Assembly: GCF_014522205.1 (NCBI RefSeq)
Contig: NZ_CP046884.1
Span: forward strand, 1,736,001-1,800,000
Source: Corynebacterium poyangense
Lineage (GTDB): Bacteria; Actinomycetota; Actinomycetes; Mycobacteriales; Mycobacteriaceae
DNA length: 64,000 nucleotides
Direction: 5' to 3'
The position numbers were made by a program, and so were the translations under genes. The notes beneath the pieces are model-generated. The model was not told the DNA's origin. It did no database searches and saw only the letters and a list, made by a program, of their open reading frames with translations. Shown piece after piece: positions 1-9,237 of this stretch; the stretch's first letter is position 1; each line of letters opens with the position of its first letter.

Positions 1-742
1 TCACCTTTAACCAACAGACGATGTAATAAACAACCTGAGCCAGGAGACGCGCCCAGTTAATGGAATTAACTGCTCCGATCCGGTAGGTAGCTTTAAATTC
101 GGCGTCAGAAGATACGGCTTTCACCACGTCTTGGCAGTCGTCAAAAACACCGTCAAGAGCGATATTAAAAATATTGGGATCATCAAGGCCGAACATTTGG
201 GCTTGCTGGAAGGGTGTCATCCGGCCAGCAGGGGTAAGCATAAAAACCCTAATTCCGGTGCGTCCCCTCATGGCATATTCGGCCGACGACCCCGTATCAC
301 CGCTCGTGGCACCTAAAATATTCATAGTTGTTTGGCGACGGTTTAATTCATATTCGAATAATTCGCCCAGTAATTGCATAGCCATATCTTTGAAAGCCGC
401 CGTGGGGCCTTCTGAAAGATGACCGATATAAATACCTTCGCCTAATTCCGTCACCGGAACAATTTCAGAATTGGCGAATTTGGGGCTGTGATATGCCCGG
501 GCAGTCATCGCTTTAAGGTCAGATGCCGGAATATCATCAATAAAAAGACTAAGAACCTCTGCGGCCAAAGCGGCATAACCCTCCTGGCGGAGTAGATTAC
601 GCCAAGAGCTTAAGGTGGCATCGTCTAATTGAGGGTAGGTTTCAGGGAGGAAAAGTCCGCCGTCGGGGGCTAAACCGCCTAGCAAAATATCGCTAAATGT
701 GTAAGGGGTCCGGGAGCTGTCACGAGTTGAAAAATAACGCAC
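1..742 (-). CDS. thrC: Threonine synthase (5' part; gene runs off the left edge)
   Basis: PLP-dependent enzyme converting O-phosphohomoserine to threonine, the last step of threonine synthesis. About 247 N-terminal residues are present; the C-terminal half lies outside the window. The minus-strand translation shows the family start (STRDSSRTPYTFSDILLGG), the PLP lysine context EGPTAAFKDMAMQLLGEL, ILGATSGDTGSSAEYAMRG, GRMTPFQQAQMFG and NIALDGVFDDCQDVVKA. These match the corynebacterial ThrC I remember almost word for word. The start is the GTG at 742-740, in frame with the conserved N-terminus; no good Shine-Dalgarno sequence is visible. It is divergent from the MFS gene. Confidence 0.95.
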   Translation of the reverse strand, partial: MRYFSTRDSSRTPYTFSDILLGGLAPDGGLFLPETYPQLDDATLSSWRNLLRQEGYAALAAEVLSLFIDDIPASDLKAMTARAYHSPKFANSEIVPVTELGEGIYIGHLSEGPTAAFKDMAMQLLGELFEYELNRRQTTMNILGATSGDTGSSAEYAMRGRTGIRVFMLTPAGRMTPFQQAQMFGLDDPNIFNIALDGVFDDCQDVVKAVSSDAEFKATYRIGAVNSINWARLLAQVVYYIVCWLKV

Positions 743-896
743 GCACCTAGCCTACAAGTGGGACGGGGTGTGGGGGTAAGTGCGTGCTTTTAGTGAGGAC
801 GTTGTGAAGCTCGATCCCCAGCGGCACGGCGGAAGAAAACCATCATCGTTATAATGACGAGGTAATAAAAATTTGAGAATAATTGAAGAAAGCTAT

Positions 897-902
897 TATA
901 GT
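897..902 (+). promoter_or_regulatory. Predicted -10 element for a leaderless MFS transcript
   Basis: TATAGT lies 8 nt before the GTG start at 911 and no Shine-Dalgarno sequence is present. A second TATAAT at 850-855 could instead give a leadered transcript. No convincing -35 is seen for either, which is common in corynebacteria. Inference only. Confidence 0.45.
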
Positions 903-910
903 TCGGCTTT

Positions 911-2311
911 GTGTCCGCGGCATCTTCCCATTCCTCTTCAGAAAACAGCAATCATCTATCCCAGCCCTCCCCGCAAACAGCAGTGACCGGAAAAGCACTC
1001 ATGGTGTGGGCTGCAGCCGTATTGCTCTACGTCATCGCCATTACTGGCCGAACCTCGTTCGGCGTGGCAGGAGTAGAAGCTATTCAGCGTTTTCATGTCG
1101 ATGCCTCGCGGACTGCTGTGTTTACTGCTGTGCAAGTAGGGGTCTACGCCCTAGCGCAAATCCCCACTGGAATACTCATTGACCGTTTCGGGCCCCGCCG
1201 ATTGCTCCTCTTTGGTGCTCTTTGCATGGGATTTGGCCAAATCGTGCTAGGTTTCAGCTCGTCCTATGGAGTAGCGCTTATCGCGCGAGTCCTCATCGGA
1301 GCCGGAGACGCCACCGCGTTTCTTTCAGTTATGCGCCTCTTACCGCTGTGGTTCCCCCTGAGAAAGACACCCATTTTTTCACAACTGTCGGCATCTATCG
1401 GCCAGCTAGGGCAATTTATTTCAGCCGTTCCTTTTCTTGCTCTTTTGCATACAGCTGGATGGACATGGTCTTTTCTTAGTCTCGGCGCAGTCGGAATTCT
1501 GGTAGCCATGGCAGCTGCGATTTTGGTTGATGATGCTCCGGATTCCGCCGACAACCGCGGAAAAAGACCGCTTCTCCAGCACACCTCTTCTCAAGCTCAC
1601 TCCACTACGTCGCACCCAACGAAAAAACTGAGGGTCAAGGTGGGCCTGAGAAGCCAAATGAAGAAGGTGACCTCCCAAGCTGTCTGTTGGCAAGCTTTTT
1701 TCACCCACTACACCGGTATTTTGCCGCAGCTTATTTTCACGATGCTCTGGGGTATGCCGCTGATGACCATGGGTATGGGATTAAGTTCCGCCCAAGCCGG
1801 ATTAATCCTCACCATTAACACTATCGGCTCCATTATTTTCGGACCTGTTATGGGTTTTGTCTCTGCACGCCTTGGTCAACACCGAGACATTGCCGGAATC
1901 ATTGCCGCCTCTGGAATGACTGTAGCGTGGTTGTTTTTCTTTTACCCCACAACTCCTCGAGGTTTCTTCGGCGTCTTTCTCATCAGCATCGTGACCGCCG
2001 CCTGCACCCCCGTATCTAATTTCGGCTTTGACTATGTTCGAGAAGAGTTATCACCGACGATCGTCGCCACCGGCACCGGCCTGGGGAATATGGGCGGCTT
2101 TCTTGCCGGCATGATCACCACTCAACTCTTCGGTTTCCTTCTTGATGCCGCCGCCACACACACCACCTACACCTGGCATGATTTTCGCTTCGCCTGGCTA
2201 TCTGTCACTGGGATGTGGTTCATCGGAATGATGGGATTAATAATTGCCCGACGTCGGCGTCGTGCCTCTGCTCCCTGTGCTGTCCGCTATATCGAGCGCT
2301 CTGAGGGCTGA
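911..2311 (+). CDS. Major facilitator superfamily transporter
   Basis: 466-residue polytopic membrane protein. After a polar N-terminus of about 30 residues come hydrophobic segments consistent with 12 membrane helices. The loop between helices 2 and 3 (about residues 87-102, GILIDRFGPRRLLLFG) is MFS motif A. A basic, Ser/Thr/His-rich stretch near residues 215-262 fits the central cytoplasmic loop. The substrate cannot be read from sequence. The start is taken as GTG 911, supported by TATAGT 8 nt upstream; an ATG at 1001 would still leave all helices. The gene stands alone, divergent from thrC and convergent with the AAA ATPase. Confidence 0.85.
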   Translation: MSAASSHSSSENSNHLSQPSPQTAVTGKALMVWAAAVLLYVIAITGRTSFGVAGVEAIQRFHVDASRTAVFTAVQVGVYALAQIPTGILIDRFGPRRLLLFGALCMGFGQIVLGFSSSYGVALIARVLIGAGDATAFLSVMRLLPLWFPLRKTPIFSQLSASIGQLGQFISAVPFLALLHTAGWTWSFLSLGAVGILVAMAAAILVDDAPDSADNRGKRPLLQHTSSQAHSTTSHPTKKLRVKVGLRSQMKKVTSQAVCWQAFFTHYTGILPQLIFTMLWGMPLMTMGMGLSSAQAGLILTINTIGSIIFGPVMGFVSARLGQHRDIAGIIAASGMTVAWLFFFYPTTPRGFFGVFLISIVTAACTPVSNFGFDYVREELSPTIVATGTGLGNMGGFLAGMITTQLFGFLLDAAATHTTYTWHDFRFAWLSVTGMWFIGMMGLIIARRRRRASAPCAVRYIERSEG

Positions 2312-2344
2312 CCTCTTCTCTTACCCCAGGTAACACCATCACTT

Positions 2345-3064
2345 CTACCTCAGTAACTCGCCGAGTGTTTCTTCTGGGGTAGCCATAAAATCCCTCATTG
2401 CTTGCACGTTTTCGCTCTCATTCCAGGTTATTTCTCGCCACCCTTGGTCATGGAATTCAATAATTTGAGCACCAGGGATAGCCATCATGATCGGAGAATG
2501 AGTAATTAGGAAAAATTGGTTTCCAGCAGCGATTGAGTGATAGACCTCTGCGAGGAACACCATTTGCCGAATGGTCGATAAACCTGATTCCGGCTCGTCG
2601 CACAGAATTAATCCACGCCCAGCGGTGAAATCTTGGATGAGAGACAGTACCGATTCTCCATGAGACAAAGCACGGACACTGTTAGACAGTGAGTGTAGCT
2701 GTGGCTCCGTCTTGTCAAGCATTACCTCATATGACTCAGCTCGGAGATAGAAGCCATTTTGTGGTTGTTGGTTCCTAAGGATAAGAAGATGCGGTGCTAA
2801 ATCATTACCCGCATAGACTTGTTGCGGATAGTCTGCATCCCGCGCCCCACCGTGGTGATCAAAGCGATAGCGCTCAGCTAAAGCTGACAAGAGGGTTGAC
2901 TTTCCAGTCCCGTTTTCCCCCGTGAGAATGACCACCGGCGATGTGATTTCAATAGGGTGAGCTCTCAGCGCCTTAATTGCGGGAATAGCAGTGACATAGG
3001 GTGCCGGTGGCGGGCGATGAGAATCTTCCAGGAACCCAATGCGGTGAATAAATGGAGGAATCAC
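2345..3064 (-). CDS. Predicted AAA/ABC-type ATPase, single domain
   Basis: 239-residue stand-alone ATPase. Walker A is GENGTGKST (residues 49-57), an ABC-like signature LSHGES is at 133-138, Walker B LILCDEPES is near 152-160, and an H-loop ITHS is near 187-190. No membrane or substrate domain is fused. The layout resembles predicted ATPases of the COG3910 type rather than importer subunits: the region between Walker A and the signature is short, with a LILRNQQPQNGFYLRAES segment. It is the last gene of the glnA2-glnE-small protein series on the minus strand. Its role is unknown. The GTG start at 3064 has a weak ribosome site. Confidence 0.75.
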   Translation of the reverse strand: MIPPFIHRIGFLEDSHRPPPAPYVTAIPAIKALRAHPIEITSPVVILTGENGTGKSTLLSALAERYRFDHHGGARDADYPQQVYAGNDLAPHLLILRNQQPQNGFYLRAESYEVMLDKTEPQLHSLSNSVRALSHGESVLSLIQDFTAGRGLILCDEPESGLSTIRQMVFLAEVYHSIAAGNQFFLITHSPIMMAIPGAQIIEFHDQGWREITWNESENVQAMRDFMATPEETLGELLR

Positions 3065-3089
3065 GGTGGGCCTTTAATGCCTCTGAGGA

Positions 3090-3416
3090 TCATTGACGAA
3101 ATGAACCATAGCCACCCTCTGGGGGTTTACGGTGTCCGGTCAAGAAATCAATGACACCATTAACTACCTGTTCTCCTACGTCTTTAGGAATGGGCCATTC
3201 GCCTTGTGGCGGACGAGGTGAGGGCGTCGGATCCTTGGCTATATCTGTCTCATCTTGGGTACCGAGGTTATCGCTTTCCAGGCTGAGGGTGTGATGGTCT
3301 GGGTCATAAGAGATGATGGTGTCCGGGTCCGCTCCGTTGCGGTAGGCAGCCTCTGAAAAAGCACTGAGCTCAGCTAGAGTGAGGTCGTTGAGGCTTAGGG
3401 TCATGGAGATTTTCAT
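3090..3416 (-). CDS. Conserved small protein, function unknown
   Basis: 108 residues. The N-terminal half (MKISMTLSLNDLTLAELSAF...) looks like an alpha/beta segment with regular hydrophobic spacing. It is followed by an acidic and proline-rich linker near residues 55-75 and a short conserved-looking tail (VNGVIDFLTGHRKPPEGG). I recognise no domain. It lies 25 nt upstream of the ATPase gene and 64 nt beyond the glnE stop. A TAGACT hexamer 7 nt before the ATG suggests its own leaderless transcript, so the ATPase may be driven from here as well as from glnA2. Confidence 0.6.
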   Translation of the reverse strand: MKISMTLSLNDLTLAELSAFSEAAYRNGADPDTIISYDPDHHTLSLESDNLGTQDETDIAKDPTPSPRPPQGEWPIPKDVGEQVVNGVIDFLTGHRKPPEGGYGSFRQ

Positions 3417-3423
3417 AGTTCCA

Positions 3424-3429
3424 AGTCTA
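3424..3429 (-). promoter_or_regulatory. Predicted -10 element, leaderless transcript of the 108-residue protein
   Basis: TAGACT on the minus strand, with exactly 7 nt to the ATG at 3416. No Shine-Dalgarno sequence is present. Confidence 0.4.
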
Positions 3430-3480
3430 AGAAGAAAAACCGGGTTTCACTAGCAAAGCTAAGAAAGATCAGGGAGAAAA

Positions 3481-6400
3481 TCAGGGTTCCATACTTGGTT
3501 CTCCCCAAAACACTTCGTCAACAACTCGGCGAGCTCGACGAGTCAACCGGAGATAGTTTTCTAAAAAGTCCTGGTAATCGAGCGGTTTCCAGCCTGCCGC
3601 GGCAGCAACTTGCATGAGGTACAGCCCTGCTCCGGGGAGTTGATCAGTTCTTCTCCCACGTACCAAGACGAGGGCATTGCGCGCTTGAGTTGCAGCTAAC
3701 CACGCGTCCTTTAAAGTCTTGACTTTTTCTGTTTCCAGGATCTCTAACTCAGCAAAGATATCAAGTAACTCCAGTGTCGAGGTATTCTTCAACTCCGGAT
3801 ATTTATGAACATTCTCAAGAGTCAGTAATTGCACGGTCCACTCGATGTCAGTCAAGGCTCCACGCCCCAACTTGGTGTGGGTGTTACGGTCGGCACCCCT
3901 CGGGAGCCGTTCATTATCCACCCGTGCTTTCATTCTCCGAACATCCCGGATAGTAGCTGGGCCAACTCCTTCTTCAGGGTATCGCCACGGATCAACCGCG
4001 TGCAGGAATTTTTCACCAACGTTATGATCTCCAGCAATAACAGTCGCCCTTAGTAGAGCTTGCTTTTCCCAGGTTTCACCCCACCGCTGATAATAGTTCT
4101 GATACGAGCCGACGGTTCGGACGCTAGCTCCACTTCTTCCCTCCGGGCGCAACCCCAGGTCAACTTCCAAAGGTGGATCTCCTGAGGGCTTATTGAGGCG
4201 TTGACGCATGTCATCGCAGATTTTTATGGCCCATTTCAGAGCATCATTTTCCGCTACCCCATCGCTAGGCTCGGCCACTAACATAACATCCGCATCTGAT
4301 CCATAGCCTAGCTCAGCTCCGCCTAATCGCCCCATCCCGATCACCGCGATGCGAGCCGGCGGTTGCTCAAAGCCATCATTGTTCAAGCTATAGCGAATCT
4401 CTGCTCTGAGTGCGGCCTCTAAAACAGCATCCCATACTGTTGACAGCGCCAAGCATACTTCCGGCACGCTGAGCATTCCCAATAAATCAGCCGAGGCGAT
4501 CCGGGCTAATTCCGTCCTCCTTAAGGAACGCGCCACAGCAATCGCCTTATTTGGGTCTTCATGGCGCCCCGCTGCCGCAACCAATGACGTACTCACCGTT
4601 TCCGGGCCCGTGGACAACAGCTTTGGTCCGGTTGCTCCATCCCCGAATTGCCGCACAATATCTGGAGCGGAAATGATGAGATCCGAGGTGTAGGGGGATG
4701 TCCCTAGGATATGCATGAGACGTTGACCGACTATGCCTTCATCCCGGAGCATCCTTAAAAACCAGGTTCTATCATGCGCGGCTTCGGATAGTTTCCGATA
4801 ATTCAATAATCCAGCATCGGGATCTGCGGTGGCCGATAACCAGTCCATTAAACTGGGCAGCAGCATCGCCTGGATTTTAGCTTTCCGCGATACTCCCGAA
4901 GCTAATGCACTTAAGTGCTCAAAAGCACGCTCCGGGAATTTATAGCCTAAGGCGCTCAATTGTAATTTCGCAGCCTCGGGAGTGAGCTTTAAGGTATCAA
5001 CACTCTTATTCACTACAGAGTGCAACAGCGGACGATAAAACAGCCTCCGATGCAAAGTAGAAACTTGTAATCTAATCCTTTTCAACTCTGCATTCAAAAG
5101 TTCCGTCGCTGACTTCTTCCCCACCCCAGTAAAACCAGCAGTCCTAGCAAGCCATTGATAATTGTGCTCCTCTTTTTCTGCCGGCAACGCATGAGTCCGA
5201 CGTAATCTTTGCAGTTGTAAGCGATGTTCCAAAAGCCTCAAGAAAGCATAGGCATCAATGAGTCCATGTCCATCTTCACGGCCTACATACCCGCCCTCCA
5301 CGAGGGCGTGAAGAGCGTCGACGGTGGCTAATTGCCTTAAACTCTCGTCTGAGCGCCCGTGAACAAGTTGTAAAAGTTGCACCGCAAATTCAACATCTCG
5401 AAGCCCACCTTCTCCGAGTTTTAATTCTCGCTCCCGTAATTCTTGAGGAACATTCTCTATAACTCGGCGTCGCATTGCTTGGACATCGTCAACGAAAGAA
5501 TCTCGCTGGCTCGCAGTCCACACCATAGGCCTTAAGCGCGCAATATAGTCCTCCCCCAAAGCAATATTCCCCGTCATCGGCCGTGCTTTTAATAACGCCT
5601 GAAACTCCCATGTTTCTGCCCACCGTTGGTAATAAGCCACATGGCTATCCAAGGTGCGCACTAGTGCGCCATTTTTCCCTTCGGGTCTTAAAGCTGCGTC
5701 GACTTCGAAGAAACAACGGGAACCGATCCGGTTTAATTCACCGGCTAGCCGAGTTGCTTTGGTATTTGCCGGTTCGGCGACAAAAATAACGTCAACGTCG
5801 GAGATATAGTTTAATTCTCGAGCTCCGCACTTCCCCATCGCCAATACGGCTAGCGTGGTATCAACCGGTTTATCCCCATACACTTCTTTAACCGCTACAG
5901 CTAGCGCAGCAGTTAGTGCCGCATCTGCTAAATCAGTCAGTAAACCGGTAACAACGCTAAATTCCACCCGTGGTTGCTCGGGTCTACGCTTGTTCCCCGG
6001 ATAGGTGCCGGCGAAATCATGCGCAGCGATACGCAAGACAAAAGTACGGTAGGTCTCCCGAAGATTTTTCGCTGCCTCCTGCCCCCCAATACCGGCACAA
6101 TAGGTGCCAGGGCTCGTTAAATCTGGTTTCGCACCATCGGGGTAGCTGTGCGTATTCCCATCCTCGGGATCAGCTATCTGTGCTGGTTGCGCAGCAACTG
6201 CATCCAGCAAAGTACTCATCACTTCTTCAGTGGTAGGAAGCGGTTTTTGCAGTTCCCGCCACAACTCCGGATGTGCCACCAGATGATCTCCAAGCGCGGT
6301 AGAACCGCCAAGGAGAGCAAAAAGCCGAACTCTGAGAGCTGGATCGGAGATTAGTTGTTCGGTCAGTTCAGCACGCCCGGAAGGGCCGAAGTGTTCGTCG

Positions 6401-6582
6401 AGAGCAGCAACCAGACGATGAACAGTGTTCAGCGCTAAATCTGGATCCCCAGCTCCAGATAAGGCCCACAAAATGTCGATAGTTTCCGGGGTATTCCACC
6501 CCAACCATTCCACGTCTTCGGCTGACCTAGCGCCTTTGAGGCCGAGCACCGCTGGAGAAGGAATTTTTGCCGGAGTGTTCAC
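3481..6582 (-). CDS. glnE: Bifunctional glutamine synthetase adenylyltransferase/deadenylyltransferase
   Basis: 1033 residues, full length for actinobacterial GlnE. It adds AMP to, and removes it from, the adenylylatable glutamine synthetase (GlnA1, not in this window) in response to nitrogen status. Two nucleotidyltransferase domains are visible. The N-terminal one has GKCGARELNYISDVDVIFV near residues 250-268, and the C-terminal one has GRLGGAELGYGSDADVMLV near residues 750-768. Each is followed by an EVD-type motif (FFEVDAALRPEG and LEVDLGLRPEG) and a helical GlnD/PII-uridylyltransferase-like segment (LGEGGLRDVEFAVQLLQL, LGRGALTDIEWTVQLLTL). It starts 15 nt after the glnA2 stop, so the two are probably cotranscribed. 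Confidence 0.97.
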   Translation of the reverse strand: MNTPAKIPSPAVLGLKGARSAEDVEWLGWNTPETIDILWALSGAGDPDLALNTVHRLVAALDEHFGPSGRAELTEQLISDPALRVRLFALLGGSTALGDHLVAHPELWRELQKPLPTTEEVMSTLLDAVAAQPAQIADPEDGNTHSYPDGAKPDLTSPGTYCAGIGGQEAAKNLRETYRTFVLRIAAHDFAGTYPGNKRRPEQPRVEFSVVTGLLTDLADAALTAALAVAVKEVYGDKPVDTTLAVLAMGKCGARELNYISDVDVIFVAEPANTKATRLAGELNRIGSRCFFEVDAALRPEGKNGALVRTLDSHVAYYQRWAETWEFQALLKARPMTGNIALGEDYIARLRPMVWTASQRDSFVDDVQAMRRRVIENVPQELRERELKLGEGGLRDVEFAVQLLQLVHGRSDESLRQLATVDALHALVEGGYVGREDGHGLIDAYAFLRLLEHRLQLQRLRRTHALPAEKEEHNYQWLARTAGFTGVGKKSATELLNAELKRIRLQVSTLHRRLFYRPLLHSVVNKSVDTLKLTPEAAKLQLSALGYKFPERAFEHLSALASGVSRKAKIQAMLLPSLMDWLSATADPDAGLLNYRKLSEAAHDRTWFLRMLRDEGIVGQRLMHILGTSPYTSDLIISAPDIVRQFGDGATGPKLLSTGPETVSTSLVAAAGRHEDPNKAIAVARSLRRTELARIASADLLGMLSVPEVCLALSTVWDAVLEAALRAEIRYSLNNDGFEQPPARIAVIGMGRLGGAELGYGSDADVMLVAEPSDGVAENDALKWAIKICDDMRQRLNKPSGDPPLEVDLGLRPEGRSGASVRTVGSYQNYYQRWGETWEKQALLRATVIAGDHNVGEKFLHAVDPWRYPEEGVGPATIRDVRRMKARVDNERLPRGADRNTHTKLGRGALTDIEWTVQLLTLENVHKYPELKNTSTLELLDIFAELEILETEKVKTLKDAWLAATQARNALVLVRGRRTDQLPGAGLYLMQVAAAAGWKPLDYQDFLENYLRLTRRARRVVDEVFWGEPSMEP

Positions 6583-6597
6583 GATGTTTTCTGCTCC

Positions 6598-7938
6598 TTA
6601 GTAATCCAAAATGGTGCGCAGTTCCCAGGGGGTAATTTGTTGCTGATATTTATGCCACTCTTCCCATTTACTTTGAAGGAAGAATTCAAAAACGTGCTCT
6701 CCTAGAATTTCGGCCATTAATTCAGAGCGTTCTAATTCCCTCACGGCCTGATCTAAGCTATGCGGAAGGTCAACATATCCCATAGCTCGTCGCTCTCGAC
6801 GAGATAGCAACGATACATCGTCTTCTGCTGGATCATCTAATTCATAGCCTTCTCGAATACCTTTAAGACCAGCACCCAAGAGTACTGAGAAAGCTAAATA
6901 TGGATTACAGGCGGAATCAATACTTCGAACCTCTACTCGACGAGATTCCTCTTTTCCTAATCGGTAAGTAGGTACCCGAATGAGAGCCGAACGATTGGAT
7001 ACTCCCCACGTCACCGCAGTTGGGGCCTCATTTCCAAACATTATTCTTTTGTATGAGTTCACCCATTGATTGGTCACAGCAGATAGCTCCGAAGCGTGGT
7101 GCAACACTCCGGCGATGAATTGGCGAGCGGTTTTAGACAGACTGAACTCATCATCTGAATCATGAAAAGCATTAGATTCCCCTTCAAATAAGGAGAAATG
7201 CGTGTGCATGGCAGAGCCAGCATAATTCTGAAATGGTTTTGGCATGAAAGAGGCGGTGATCCCATTGCGTTGAGCAACTTGTTTAATCACATAGCGGAAC
7301 GTCATGATGGAGTCTGCCATGGTTAAAACATCGGCATGTCGGAGATCAATTTCTTGTTGGCCCGGCGCAGTTTCATGATGAGAAAACTCAACCGGTATTC
7401 CCATGGCCTCCAGGGCTAACATTGCCTCCCGACGGAAAGATGCCGCCTCATTATGCGTTGCCTGGTCAAAATAACCACCATTATCGGTCGGAATTGGACG
7501 TCGCCCCTCAGTGAGAACAGATTGAAGTAAATAGAACTCAATCTCGGGAGACACCATGCATTCGAAACCATCGGCGGCGGCCGATTGCACCTGACGTCGC
7601 AAGACTTGGCGGGGATCCGACCACGATGGTTGCCCGTCGGGCATGGAAATATCGCAGAACATCCGAGCAGCTTGGAGCGGAGAATCCTCCCCATCAAAAG
7701 GAACGATCTGGAAAGTGGAGGGGTCAGGTAGCGCTATGGTGTCTGCCTCTGAGACTCGGGAAAAACCTTCAATAGCTGATCCGTCAAAACCTACCCCCTC
7801 TTCAAAGGCGGATTCCAGCTCGCTTGGCGCCATAACCACAGACTTGAGATAGCCGAGAATGTCGGTAAACCAGAGTCGGATAAACCGGATATCTCGTTCT
7901 TCTACAGTTCTGAGCACAAATTCCTGCTGACTATCCAT
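6598..7938 (-). CDS. glnA2: Glutamine synthetase, type I-alpha (GlnA2)
   Basis: 446 residues, the length of the I-alpha class. Motifs are GFDGSAIEGFSRV (near 50), the ATP-site segment MPKPFQNYAGSAMHTHFSL (near 235) and NRSALIRVP (near 317), followed by EVRSIDSACNPYLAFSVLL. The canonical adenylylation segment of the I-beta class (NLYDLP) is not present as such; the corresponding place reads MGYVDLP. The enzyme is therefore probably not a GlnE substrate although the genes are adjacent, as known for corynebacterial and mycobacterial GlnA2. It catalyses ATP-dependent amidation of glutamate. It is first in the operon, and TAGCAT 6 nt before the ATG suggests a leaderless start. Confidence 0.96.
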   Translation of the reverse strand: MDSQQEFVLRTVEERDIRFIRLWFTDILGYLKSVVMAPSELESAFEEGVGFDGSAIEGFSRVSEADTIALPDPSTFQIVPFDGEDSPLQAARMFCDISMPDGQPSWSDPRQVLRRQVQSAAADGFECMVSPEIEFYLLQSVLTEGRRPIPTDNGGYFDQATHNEAASFRREAMLALEAMGIPVEFSHHETAPGQQEIDLRHADVLTMADSIMTFRYVIKQVAQRNGITASFMPKPFQNYAGSAMHTHFSLFEGESNAFHDSDDEFSLSKTARQFIAGVLHHASELSAVTNQWVNSYKRIMFGNEAPTAVTWGVSNRSALIRVPTYRLGKEESRRVEVRSIDSACNPYLAFSVLLGAGLKGIREGYELDDPAEDDVSLLSRRERRAMGYVDLPHSLDQAVRELERSELMAEILGEHVFEFFLQSKWEEWHKYQQQITPWELRTILDY

Positions 7939-7944
7939 GCACCC

Positions 7945-7950
7945 ATGCTA
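7945..7950 (-). promoter_or_regulatory. Predicted -10 element for the glnA2 operon
   Basis: TAGCAT on the minus strand, 6 nt before the glnA2 ATG. No Shine-Dalgarno sequence is present. No clear AmtR-type palindrome was recognised in the 147-nt intergenic region. Confidence 0.35.
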
Positions 7951-8085
7951 GCGAACGGGGGTAAAAAGATCAGAGGAAAAACGCAGGTTGATCTGATGTT
8001 GACAATTGATGGGGGTGGCTATGTCCATAGGCGATGATGAACTAAGGGCAGACATTCGAAAACATATTCGCATTAGGGGGTTGAG

Positions 8086-9147
8086 ATGTCGAATAAGAAT
8101 AATCAAAACACCACGAATAACACTTCGGGTGAGGGACTCATTATAGAAGCTATCTACCGGACTGGATCTCTGGGATGGACCCCCACTGACCTGCTCCATA
8201 TTTTCGGCTATGAGATTGCGTATTACCTGAACAGAATCGATGGCAAGCGTGTCCCTTCACCGATGGCACAACACTGGAACCACCAATTACGCCAGCTCCT
8301 CTTGACACCGCATAGCTGGAATCCGAGCAAAAACGTAGCTCAATTATGCAGTCAGATTCTCCGCCTTCCTGAGATCCCCGGGGCTGAACTTCTTTATGAT
8401 CCCACCCTGTACCCCGAGACAGATCCACAGTCCTTGTCCGGAAATACCGAATCTCAACGGCAACGCAGCAAAGTATCAAAGCTGCTGGCCAAAGCGGAAT
8501 CAACCACTTTTCCTGCAGAAGCCGAGTCACTCATCCTAAAGGCTCAACACTTACAACAGCTTTACCGGATGTGCACCCTAGAGCTCCGTTGCTCTGTAAC
8601 CAACCCTCAGCCTGACATAGTTATTCAGCGGGTTTACCTGAAACCGCCCTGGGTCAAACACCAACATCTTCTCTTAAATTCCGTCGCTAGGCATAACTCT
8701 TGCCGATCATTACTCATTCATCCCAAAGGTATCGCGTGTCTCTTTGGTTCTAGTGAGGATATAGCCCAGGTGGTTGACCTATTCAGTTGCTTGAATAACC
8801 TCCGTGACTATTTCATGAGAAACTCTCACGAAGCCCGACGCAGACACACCCCCGGAGAAACTAACTCCTTTCGCAGAAGCTTTTCTATCGCTTTCGCTTA
8901 TCGAATCCATGAACTACTCACGCAGGCATCTCAACAGGCCATAGACGACGGTCCTTGGCGAAAAGATTCACTGATACTGCTACGCAAACAGGACCAACAA
9001 GTAGTCGATAAAGTCAGCGAAATCTTTCCTCACACCCGCCAGATCCAGTTATCAGGACATAATTTCAAGGGCTATCAGGCCGGAAGAGAGGCAGCCGACA
9101 TTTCCTATCGACGACGCTTTCTTAACCAGATTGATCATGCAGCTTGA
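8086..9147 (+). CDS. DUF2786 domain protein
   Basis: 353 residues, soluble. A DUF2786 helical segment lies near residues 126-163 (RSKVSKLLAKAESTTFPAEAESLILKAQ and following). The regions before and after it have no recognised domain; the C-terminal part is rich in Arg and His (NSHEARRRHTPGETNSFRRS). The molecular function of DUF2786 is not established. The start ATG follows a good ribosome site, AGGGGG, 5 nt upstream. A 41-codon reading frame beginning at 8021 with its own purine-rich site overlaps this start. The gene is followed by the CYTH-CHAD gene on the same strand after 90 nt. Confidence 0.75.
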   Translation: MSNKNNQNTTNNTSGEGLIIEAIYRTGSLGWTPTDLLHIFGYEIAYYLNRIDGKRVPSPMAQHWNHQLRQLLLTPHSWNPSKNVAQLCSQILRLPEIPGAELLYDPTLYPETDPQSLSGNTESQRQRSKVSKLLAKAESTTFPAEAESLILKAQHLQQLYRMCTLELRCSVTNPQPDIVIQRVYLKPPWVKHQHLLLNSVARHNSCRSLLIHPKGIACLFGSSEDIAQVVDLFSCLNNLRDYFMRNSHEARRRHTPGETNSFRRSFSIAFAYRIHELLTQASQQAIDDGPWRKDSLILLRKQDQQVVDKVSEIFPHTRQIQLSGHNFKGYQAGREAADISYRRRFLNQIDHAA

Positions 9148-9237
9148 CGCTCTCCTGCCCCACCGTCGGGAACTCGGTAGGGTTAAGACCAGGGAGCATC
9201 AGCAGCTAATCACAACATGCGCACAGAGGAGCACGCG

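Noticed and set aside
131..422. Plus-strand open frames within the first 700 nt
   Set aside because: They run antisense to the clear minus-strand thrC translation.
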